DNA from: an uncultured Lachnospiraceae bacterium
GTDB lineage: Bacteria; Bacillota; Clostridia; Lachnospirales; Lachnospiraceae
Direction: 5' to 3'
Length of the DNA stretch: 5,722 nucleotides
NCBI GenBank assembly: GCA_910589385.1
Contig: CAJUTU010000089.1
Location: forward strand, 1 to 5,722
The notes beneath the pieces were generated by a model. It was not told the origin of the DNA and did not search any database. It saw only the letters and a program-made list of their open reading frames with translations. Each line of letters starts with the position of its first letter. Within the stretch, counting starts at the first letter, position 1. Below, in pieces: positions 1 to 4,709 of the stretch. The position numbers and the translations under genes were made by a program.

Positions 1-1
1 G

Positions 2-113
2 CGGTGGTATGGGTTTCAAGAAGAAAAGTACCGTGAAATAGCGAGAGAGTGGTGTTAGGAGCACGGCTTTGGATATAGCGGCGATAAAACGGAAAATGAA
101 AAACAAGCTGTAG
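2..113 (+). pseudogene. Remnant of a sigma-70 region 4-like HTH protein (3' end, frameshifted)
   Basis: Two frames together read like the last part of a sigma-factor region 4. Frame 2 (2-58) gives KYREIARE before a stop at 56-58. The frame starting at 51 continues GVRSTALDIAAIKRKMKNKL and stops at 111-113. Joined, the pattern 'YREIARE-x-GV-xxxAL-xx-A-xKRK-K-KL' resembles the helix-turn-helix of sigma region 4 and related small phage or transposon regulators. The join needs a one-base (or minus-two-base) shift around 47-53. The gene is cut by the window edge, so length and family cannot be fixed. Function in the intact ancestor would have been DNA binding; in this copy it is probably lost. The frame shift is seen in the sequence; the family assignment is inference from a short motif. 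Confidence 0.35.
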
Positions 114-234
114 GAAATGCGTCAGCCCAGTTGGAAGAACTGGTCTCCCAGGGCGGGTTCCAGCAGGCGGTCCATGTCATGGCATGGCTGCTGGCACGGA
201 TCTGAGCGATTCAAAATGAAAAGGGGAAGTGGCT

Positions 235-738
235 ATGCAGGAAATGAAAAAGGTAATCGTGATCGGCTGCCCGGGAGCAGGAAAAAGTTCATTTGCCCGG
301 GAACTGCAAAAAATAACCGGACTACCGTTGTTCTATCTGGATATGATATTCCACAGGCCGGATAAAACCACCTGCTCTAAGGAAGAATTTGATGAAAAGC
401 TAAGTGAAATCCTGGCGGAAGACAGGTGGATCATAGACGGTAATTATGCAAGGACGCTTCCCACGCGGCTTGCGAAGTGCGATACCGTATTCTGGCTGGA
501 CTATCCGCTGGAGGTATGCCTGCAGGGGATAGAAGGCAGATTTGGAAAGCCGCGCTGCGATATGCCATGGATCGAGACCGAATGGGATGAAGAGTTTTTG
601 GATTTTGTTAAAAACTTCCACTCAGGATACCGCCCGGAAATTGAGCATGAGCTTGCGAAATATCCTGAAAAAGAAATCATTATTTTTCAGTCAAGGGATA
701 TGGCGGAGGAGTTTCTGCTGGCGGAAAGATCAGAGTAG
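235..738 (+). CDS. Adenylate kinase / FlaR-like P-loop nucleotide kinase
   Basis: A 167-residue cytoplasmic P-loop kinase. The N-terminus is a beta strand (KKVIVIG) running into Walker A, G-C-P-G-A-G-K-S at residues 11-18. Then come YLDMIFHRPD (34-43), the IIDGNYART segment (67-74), a Walker B-like strand DTVFWLDYP (83-91), and an arginine-bearing lid region GRFGKPR (101-107). This layout and length (about 170 residues) fit the small kinases annotated as adenylate kinase or 'DNA topology modulation protein FlaR'. The phosphate acceptor is not known, so the substrate is left open. I chose ATG 235 because AAGGGGA (221-227) lies 7 bases upstream. GTG 229 is in frame but only about one base from that site, so it is a poor start. 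The gene stands alone: broken DNA upstream, and the next gene has its own promoter. Domain call is firm; substrate is not. Confidence 0.88.
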   Translation: MQEMKKVIVIGCPGAGKSSFARELQKITGLPLFYLDMIFHRPDKTTCSKEEFDEKLSEILAEDRWIIDGNYARTLPTRLAKCDTVFWLDYPLEVCLQGIEGRFGKPRCDMPWIETEWDEEFLDFVKNFHSGYRPEIEHELAKYPEKEIIIFQSRDMAEEFLLAERSE

Positions 739-740
739 GG

Positions 741-767
741 GATGTTGGATTGAAGGATGTCGGATTG
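741..767 (+). repeat. Short tandem direct repeat (two 12-bp units)
   Basis: GATGTTGGATTG (741-752) recurs as GATGTCGGATTG (756-767) with one mismatch and a period of 15 bp, just after the kinase stop codon. There is no hairpin or T tract here, so it is not a terminator. It could be a slippage product or a binding site. Confidence 0.45.
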
Positions 768-794
768 GAAATTGCCTATATAATATAATTAGAC

Positions 795-823
795 TTGAAC
801 CATATAGCATGAAGGTGTATACT
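795..823 (+). promoter_or_regulatory. Sigma-A promoter of the membrane-anchored sigma factor gene
   Basis: TTGAAC (795-800) and TATACT (818-823) are separated by exactly 17 bp, close to the housekeeping consensus. Transcription would start near 830, giving a leader of about 34 nt with the ribosome binding site GAGAGGTG (852-859) before ATG 864. The downstream ECF factor is therefore probably made by the vegetative polymerase, with control at the protein level. This is inference; an ECF-type site overlapping the TTGAAC box is not excluded. Confidence 0.65.
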
Positions 824-863
824 TTAGTTGAGTCATTGAAACTAAAAAAATGAGAGGTGCAAT

Positions 864-2834
864 ATGGACTATACAGAAGCGATAAGACTTGCGCTGGGAG
901 GAGAACAAAGGGGCTATACTGTTTTGTATGAAAAAACATACCAAAAGAAGTATTTTTTAGCGCTTCAATATATGAAAAATGAAGCTGCTGCAGAGGATGT
1001 AATTCAGGAGGCTTATATCAGGGCGTTTTCAAAGTTGGATACTCTGAAAAAACCGGAAAAATTCCCCAGCTGGTTTGGCATGATCGTGGCAAATACGGCA
1101 AAGAATGCTCTGAGAAAGAACAGCCCGATGTTGTTTTCAGATATTCCGGCAGACGGGGAACAGGAAGAGTTTGAGTATCAGATAGAGGATGAGAATATCG
1201 ACCATATGCCTGAAACAGCATATACACGCAAAGAGACAAGGCAGTTAATGCACAGGCTGTTAGATTCCCTTTCAGAAGAACAAAGAATGTGCACTTTGAT
1301 GTTCCATATAGAAGGGCTGTCTATCAGACAGATTGCTTCTGCGCTGGGCTGTTCGGAGAATACCGTGAAATCCCGTTTGAAATATGGCAGGGATAATATA
1401 AAGGCAAAGGGGGAGGAACTACAGAAAAAAGGATATCAGTTGTACAGCGTGGCGCCGCTGCCGCTGTTTCTTTACCTGCTTCAGAAGGAAGCCGCTTATA
1501 TGAAAGCAGATGGTTCCCTGAGTGCGGCAGGAGCACGGGTCGCAGAGTATGTGATCCCGTTTTCTGAGGAAGAGGGCGGTGCAGGCGCTTCCCGTAAAAT
1601 GCAGAAAACTACAGGACGAGGTATTAAGGCGGCAAAAAGCGGATTTATACATACAGCAGCGGGTAAGATCACGATAGCTGCGGTTATACTCTGTCTTGCC
1701 GGCGGGGCTGCCGTCTATGGGATGTCACAGTTAAATAAGAAAGAAGAAGCAGCCAGGCCGGAAGTGGAGAAGGAAGAGCATGAAGAAGAAAAAGTAGAGG
1801 AAATTCCGGCTGTAACTGCGAAGGAAGTGCAGGACGCAGAGTATGAAACCTTGATCGCAGGTAATCTGACAAAAGAAGAACTGCAATTCGTCCTGGCATA
1901 TGGCCCGCAGGAAATACCGGAACAGGGGTTTCAGGGCCAGGATTACCTTAATTTTTTAAACGCCTTTTGTGATGCTTCAAGGAGAAACGAAAGTGAGCCA
2001 ATGATCGAGTATTATGGTTTGGGTGAAAATGGGGAAGGTCAATATTCGGTGTCTGATGTAAACCGTATGTTCCGCTCCTTTACAGACTATCAGATGGCAG
2101 AAGGCGACGGCGTTTTATCACAATATAACGTCCATGTTCAGGGCAATGCAGTTGCATTTGCGGGGGCGACTATAAGCAATACATCAAATGCAGTCATTAC
2201 ATCTGCCAATTATACGGAAGAGGTAATGGAGATTTACTATACATATGATTTTATAACCGGTGATATGGCGAGGGATGGGATACCCAAAAAGATAGAGAAT
2301 AAGAAGGCTTTGTTAAAACCGAATACAGACGGCTTGTATCAGATTGTTGAGATTGTTGTGATAGAAGAGCAGACACCACAAGGACAGACGCCGGAAGGGC
2401 AGGCACCAGAAGGACAAACGCCGGAAGGGCAGACTCCGGAAGAGCAGGCGCCGGAAGAACAGATACCGGAAGAACCGGCGGACAGCGTAGGATTCCCTGT
2501 CGGGAATTTTAGTTATGCAGCACAGGCAGGGGGAGGCAGAGGCACGCTTAGCATTGATCCTACAGGGGCTGCCACATATGTGGAATTCAGCAGCGGCACA
2601 GGGATGGGGACAGAGATCAGATATCAGATGGTGGCAGACGGCACCGCTGCGGTCCAGGATGGGGTGACGGCATATGTGCTGCAATTTATAGAAGGAAATG
2701 AATTTCAGATGACAGGCAGCGGACGTGAACCGACAGGGTATTTGGAAAGCGGGGAAAGCATGAGTTTTTATTACGATGCCAATCAGGGAACTTTACAGGA
2801 TGCATGGGGAAATATATGGACGCCTGTAAATTGA
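864..2834 (+). CDS. ECF sigma factor fused to a transmembrane helix and extracytoplasmic domain
   Basis: A 656-residue single chain. Residues ~15-86 are sigma region 2 (DVIQEAYIRAF at 45-55, then PSWFGMIVANTAKNALR). Residues ~126-180 are region 4, with the helix-turn-helix LSIRQIASALGCSENTVKSR (152-171). After a linker (~181-267) comes one hydrophobic helix, ~268-287 (GKITIAAVILCLAGGAAVYG), then a highly charged Glu/Lys stalk (292-313). An extracytoplasmic region follows (~320-500), then seven pentapeptide units of the P-x-x-Q type (504-538), and a C-terminal domain (541-656) rich in Gly and beta-type sequence. Typical ECF factors have under 200 residues, so about 470 residues are extra. The positive residues before the helix place the sigma part in the cytoplasm and the rest outside. 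The fused part probably acts as a built-in anti-sigma tether or sensor, with release by proteolysis; that role is inference. Start ATG 864 has GAGAGGTG 4 bases upstream. Confidence 0.9.
   Translation: MDYTEAIRLALGGEQRGYTVLYEKTYQKKYFLALQYMKNEAAAEDVIQEAYIRAFSKLDTLKKPEKFPSWFGMIVANTAKNALRKNSPMLFSDIPADGEQEEFEYQIEDENIDHMPETAYTRKETRQLMHRLLDSLSEEQRMCTLMFHIEGLSIRQIASALGCSENTVKSRLKYGRDNIKAKGEELQKKGYQLYSVAPLPLFLYLLQKEAAYMKADGSLSAAGARVAEYVIPFSEEEGGAGASRKMQKTTGRGIKAAKSGFIHTAAGKITIAAVILCLAGGAAVYGMSQLNKKEEAARPEVEKEEHEEEKVEEIPAVTAKEVQDAEYETLIAGNLTKEELQFVLAYGPQEIPEQGFQGQDYLNFLNAFCDASRRNESEPMIEYYGLGENGEGQYSVSDVNRMFRSFTDYQMAEGDGVLSQYNVHVQGNAVAFAGATISNTSNAVITSANYTEEVMEIYYTYDFITGDMARDGIPKKIENKKALLKPNTDGLYQIVEIVVIEEQTPQGQTPEGQAPEGQTPEGQTPEEQAPEEQIPEEPADSVGFPVGNFSYAAQAGGGRGTLSIDPTGAATYVEFSSGTGMGTEIRYQMVADGTAAVQDGVTAYVLQFIEGNEFQMTGSGREPTGYLESGESMSFYYDANQGTLQDAWGNIWTPVN
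2373..2477 (+). repeat. Seven 15-bp tandem repeats coding P-x-x-Q linker
   Basis: Seven in-frame 15-bp units encode TPQGQ, TPEGQ, APEGQ, TPEGQ, TPEEQ, APEEQ and IPEEP (residues 504-538 of the sigma-membrane protein). The units are similar but not identical at DNA level (for example acgccggaagggcag and gcgccggaagaacag). Pro- and Glu-rich repeats of this kind form extended, flexible spacers, here between the extracytoplasmic domain and the C-terminal domain. Copy number may vary between strains through slippage. Confidence 0.9.
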
Positions 2835-2939
2835 TTTTATCCGGACACCCTGCTTTTTTGAAATCTTTCCGATTATGTAAAACTTATTCCTGATTCATAT
2901 TGTCTGAATAATATAAAGCAATATGAAAAGGAGAATAAG

Positions 2940-3230
2940 ATGGATATGATTGTAAAAGAGTGCGGGGAATTGTTAAAGCGGATGGAAGAGCAGAGACAGG
3001 CAGCAGAGAAACGGCCGGAGAAGGAGAAGAGGATCTGTGCTGCCATGATAACAGAATATCAGGACGTGATGTTGAGAATGGAACAATTATTTGCAAAACA
3101 AGACCTCAGAAAATATCTGGAAATACGAAGAGCCAGATATGCAGTCGAAAAAGGTTTTGAACAGATCATACCTATTGATATACTGTATCCCTGGATGGTA
3201 GAAAATATCTGCGGTCTGGAGGCCGGATGA
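2940..3230 (+). CDS. Small helical protein of unknown function
   Basis: A 96-residue protein I do not recognise. The first two thirds are strongly charged and predicted by eye to be helical, with a coiled-coil-like stretch (ELLKRMEEQRQAAEKR, then EKEKRICAAM and DVMLRMEQLFAKQDLRKYLE). The C-terminal third is more hydrophobic and aromatic (GFEQIIPIDILYPWMVENIC). There is no signal peptide or membrane helix, so it is probably cytoplasmic. ATG 2940 has a good ribosome binding site, AAAAGGAGAA (2926-2935), which supports real translation. It lies 105 bp after the sigma factor gene with no terminator between, so read-through from the sigma promoter is possible; I found no convincing promoter of its own. 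It ends just before a strong hairpin at 3261. Overlapping open frames at 2960 (+) and 2884 (-) are shadows. Confidence 0.72.
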   Translation: MDMIVKECGELLKRMEEQRQAAEKRPEKEKRICAAMITEYQDVMLRMEQLFAKQDLRKYLEIRRARYAVEKGFEQIIPIDILYPWMVENICGLEAG

Positions 3231-3260
3231 AATACATTTTGAAAAATACATACAAAAAAG

Positions 3261-3306
3261 CAGCGGAAAATTCTTAATCTGTGAAGAATCTTCCGCTGTT
3301 TTTATT
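3261..3306. terminator. Bidirectional intrinsic terminator between convergent genes
   Basis: CAGCGGAA (3261-3268) pairs with TTCCGCTG (3291-3298). The stem continues, after one A-C mismatch, as ATTCTT (3270-3275) with AAGAAT (3284-3289). The loop is AATCTGTG (3276-3283). TTTTTATT (3299-3306) follows on the plus strand. An A6 run (3254-3259) precedes the stem, giving a U tract on the minus strand. The hairpin therefore can end both the small gene at 2940-3230 and the repressor gene, whose stop lies at the terminator's edge. Confidence 0.9.
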
Positions 3307-3646
3307 GTCTGCCATGCTTATCTAATGAAGTTTTGAGTGTTTTAAGCGTATCAAGCAAAATATACATATCCTTTACAGAACAGGAATCCAGCAGATTCGT
3401 AATCTCGTTCCCCAGATCCGTCCGGTTGACCCGGGGGCTGTCAGAAAGGAGCGAATCTGTCTGTATGGATAATATATCTGCGATTTTAATGAAAACCGGC
3501 AGGCTCAGCTTGGTGCTGCCTGTCTCGATATGGCTCATATGCGTCGGAGAAATCGCAGCCTTTTCTGCCAGCTGCTCCTGGGAAAGACCACATGCTTTCC
3601 GGTATCTTCGGATACGCTGTCCGATCTCATAGTAATTTAATTCCAT
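3302..3646 (-). CDS. XRE/SinR-like HTH transcriptional repressor
   Basis: A 114-residue protein with an N-terminal Cro/CI-type helix-turn-helix. From ELNYYEIGQRIRRYRK it runs to GLSQEQLAEKAAISPTHMSH (residues 20-39), followed by IETGSTKLSLPVFIKIADIL, the standard five-helix XRE pattern. Residues ~70-114 (LGNEITNLLDSCSVKDMYIL, then LLDTLKTLKTSLD) form helices likely used for dimerisation. I chose ATG 3644-3646 because AGGCGG lies 7 bases upstream on the minus strand. A TTG six codons earlier (at 3664) has no ribosome binding site. The gene is transcribed divergently from the AAA+ relic unit, and its promoter overlaps the plus-strand promoter, which suggests it represses itself and that unit. 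The inducing signal is unknown. Confidence 0.88.
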   Translation of the reverse strand: MELNYYEIGQRIRRYRKACGLSQEQLAEKAAISPTHMSHIETGSTKLSLPVFIKIADILSIQTDSLLSDSPRVNRTDLGNEITNLLDSCSVKDMYILLDTLKTLKTSLDKHGRQ

Positions 3647-3657
3647 AGTGTACCGCC

Positions 3658-3688
3658 TATACAATTTAAAATTTACTTGAATTGTATA
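3658..3688. promoter_or_regulatory. Candidate operator: 9-bp inverted repeat
   Basis: TATACAATT (3658-3666) and AATTGTATA (3680-3688) are perfect inverted copies with a 13-bp spacer. They lie directly upstream of the repressor ribosome binding site, and the right arm covers the repressor -10 box. The spacing (22 bp between arm centres, about two helical turns) puts both half sites on one DNA face, suitable for one XRE dimer or two. Binding by the neighbouring XRE protein is inference. Confidence 0.55.
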
Positions 3689-3705
3689 ACATATAGATAT
3701 ATAAT
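3677..3705 (+). promoter_or_regulatory. Sigma-A promoter reading into the AAA+ relic unit
   Basis: TTGAAT (3677-3682) and TATAAT (3700-3705) are 17 bp apart, a near-perfect housekeeping promoter. Transcription would start near 3712 and read rightwards through a leader of about 180 nt to ATG 3892. Both boxes overlap the repressor promoter on the other strand and the inverted repeats at 3658-3688 and 3687-3709, so this start is likely under repressor control. Confidence 0.65.
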
Positions 3706-3710
3706 GTTAA
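3683..3710 (-). promoter_or_regulatory. Promoter of the XRE repressor gene
   Basis: On the minus strand, TTAACA (3710 to 3705) and TATACA (3688 to 3683) are 16 bp apart. The start would be near 3676, with a leader of about 30 nt before ATG 3646. The boxes are weaker than those of the plus-strand promoter and occupy almost the same DNA, so polymerase cannot load both ways at once. Confidence 0.5.
3687..3709. promoter_or_regulatory. Second inverted repeat over the divergent promoters
   Basis: TAACAT (3687-3692) and ATGTTA (3704-3709) are inverted copies with an 11-bp AT-only centre apart from one G. They cover the plus-strand -10 box and the minus-strand -35 box. This may be a second operator site, though 6-bp arms in AT-rich DNA can arise by chance. 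Confidence 0.35.
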
Positions 3711-3718
3711 TGAACTGT

Positions 3719-3738
3719 ATAGGCTATTTCATGCCTAT
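3719..3738. other. Small hairpin in the leader of the rightward unit
   Basis: ATAGGC (3719-3724) and GCCTAT (3733-3738) form a 6-bp stem with an 8-nt loop, about 8 nt after the inferred plus-strand start. GTATAGGC (3717-3724) is also an inverted copy of GCCTATAC (3655-3662) by the repressor start. The role is unknown: RNA hairpin near the 5' end, or a further protein-binding half site. Confidence 0.35.
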
Positions 3739-3825
3739 CGAAAAAATTTGGAGATTTTTTTGTAGTTTTTAAAACTTATTCTACTTTCGCTTTGTCTAAG
3801 ATATGCATGGTGAGAAAAGAAATTT

Positions 3826-3855
3826 TTGCTCCAGAGTTTATTCGCTTGATAAAAT
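3826..3855 (+). promoter_or_regulatory. Possible weaker promoter close to the AAA+ relic
   Basis: TTGCTC (3826-3831) and TAAAAT (3850-3855) are 18 bp apart. A start near 3862 would give a short leader carrying AGGAGGAAGAGG (3875-3886) before ATG 3892. The -35 box matches only moderately. The rest of 3739-3825 is AT-rich and holds no gene that I can support. Confidence 0.3.
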
Positions 3856-3891
3856 GAGATATGAAAGAACTTGAGGAGGAAGAGGAAGCAG

Positions 3892-4372
3892 ATGGCGCGC
3901 TGCTTGATAGGAAAGAGTGGATTCACAGTTGAGCGCTTTTGATATTGTAGTAAAACAACCCAATTTTAATCTGGCTCTGCACACTGTAAACACAAAAGTT
4001 GAGCTGGATATCGGCAGATATGACTCATTGTATTTTTCACGGTCAGAAGTTTCCATCGGAAATATTGGCGTTGTGGAAAGTGTTGCAATTGATGCTGGCT
4101 CTCATGTAAAGGCGCAGGGAATCGGCATTCTGGGAAAGGAGAACGGAAGAGTCAATCTTTTTGCAGCCAAGGAATCCTCATTGGAAGCGGAGATGAATAA
4201 GAAGCGTGAAAAACAAGGTTTTAAAAATTCGGCTTTTTCACTGTACAGCCTGTTTCTGGGAAATCCTGGTACAGGAAAAACAACGGTTGCGCGTCTTGTG
4301 GGTGAGATACTCTATGAAAAAGGTGTTATCAGTTCTCAAAAATTTGTAGAAATTTCGCGTTCGGATCTGGTT
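3892..4372 (+). pseudogene. Decayed CbbX/SpoVK-type AAA+ ATPase gene (frameshifted, truncated)
   Basis: ATG 3892 has a strong ribosome binding site (AGGAGGAAGAGG, 3875-3886) and opens MARCLIGKSGFTVERF before a stop at 3940. Removing one T from the TTTT run at 3937-3940 joins it to FDIVVKQPNFNLALHTVNTK in the next frame, which stays open to 4474. That frame can also start by itself at GTG 3917 (185 residues) with a weak site. The N-terminal ~85 residues are beta-rich (for example VSIGNIGVVESVAIDAGSHV) and not recognised. Then comes a AAA+ core: SLFLGNPGTGKTTVARLVGE, with Walker A GNPGTGKT at residues 115-122 counted from GTG 3917, and FVEISRSDLV (143-152). CbbX/SpoVK-family proteins continue with a pore loop, Walker B, sensors and arginine finger; all are absent. 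After codon 152 (4372) the frame reads 33 unrelated residues. ATP hydrolysis is therefore not possible. The usual helical segment before the P-loop also seems missing. Confidence 0.75.
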
Positions 4373-4376
4373 CTGA

Positions 4377-4670
4377 TTACGCAAGAGGATATTGAATTTT
4401 ATAGATGGGATTCTTATTATCGTTTCCACTATTGTAAGCGCGTATTTTTATCCGTTTTCCCTCTGGTGGTATAAACAGAGTTATATCGGAACAATGCTCA
4501 ATAATATGTATCATATCGGAGCATTTTGGGTAGTAATACTTAAGATAATCGGAACACTGGTCGGCGGTATCGCTATTGCAGGGACATTGGCGCCGATCAT
4601 GGGGCCCCTCACCCTGCGGAAGTGCAGAAAGAAAAAGCTGATCATTGGCGAGCCAATTGATTTTGAATAA
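4377..4670 (+). CDS. Small two-helix membrane protein (start uncertain, maybe 5'-truncated)
   Basis: The frame is open from 4377, and TTG 4392 is the first plausible start, giving 92 residues. Two hydrophobic helices are clear: FIDGILIIVSTIVSAYF and on to SLWW (~3-26), and GAFWVVILKIIGTLVGGIAI and on to PIMG (~43-71), with a short loop YKQSYIGTMLNNMYH between. The tail LRKCRKKKLIIGEPIDFE is basic, which places both termini in the cytoplasm with a short outside loop. AAGAGG (4383-4388) is only 3 bases from TTG, too close to be a good site, and the AAA+ homology ends at 4372. The 5' end may therefore have been lost in the rearrangement that created the junction. The lipoprotein gene starts 20 bp after the stop, so the two are probably one transcription unit. 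I do not recognise the family. Confidence 0.6.
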   Translation, partial: LRKRILNFIDGILIIVSTIVSAYFYPFSLWWYKQSYIGTMLNNMYHIGAFWVVILKIIGTLVGGIAIAGTLAPIMGPLTLRKCRKKKLIIGEPIDFE

Positions 4671-4709
4671 GAGAAGAACAGGAGATTAAAATGATGAAGA
4701 GAAGAACAG
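4669..4709 (+). repeat. 13-bp direct repeat flanking the lipoprotein start
   Basis: AAGAGAAGAACAG occurs at 4669-4681 and again at 4697-4709, 28 bp apart. The first copy lies just before the AGGAG site and the second is in codons 3-7 of the lipoprotein gene. It could be a slippage duplication around the ribosome binding site, or chance in purine-rich DNA. Confidence 0.6.

Noticed and set aside
117..365. Open frame of 82 codons on the plus strand
   Set aside because: It overlaps the start of the P-loop kinase in another frame, has an unlikely Trp/Arg/Ser-rich composition, and lacks a proper ribosome binding site.
765..789. TTGGAA with two overlapping TATAAT boxes (779-784 and 784-789) as a promoter
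   Set aside because: The spacing is only 8 or 13 bp and no -35 box sits at 17 bp. The TTGAAC-17-TATACT pair at 795-823 is far better.
2313..2684. Minus-strand open frame of 123 codons
   Set aside because: It is the antisense of the repeat and C-terminal domain of the sigma-membrane protein; its repeats (RRL/FRRL type) are just the reverse of the P-x-x-Q repeat.
2835..2939. Terminator after the sigma-membrane gene (TGCTTTTTTG)
   Set aside because: The T run has no GC-rich inverted repeat before it, so I do not call it a terminator; no convincing promoter was found here either.
3333..3632. Plus-strand open frame of 99 codons opposite the XRE gene
   Set aside because: The minus strand carries a clear helix-turn-helix protein with its own ribosome site; this frame is its shadow.
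3741..3761. AAAAAAT / ATTTTTT hairpin as a terminator in the leader
   Set aside because: The stem is A-T only with a 6-nt loop and would be too weak to stop transcription; probably just AT-rich DNA.
3861..3932. 23-codon frame beginning MKELEEEEEADG
   Set aside because: Its Glu run is produced by the AGGAGG-rich ribosome binding site of the next gene, and it has no site of its own.
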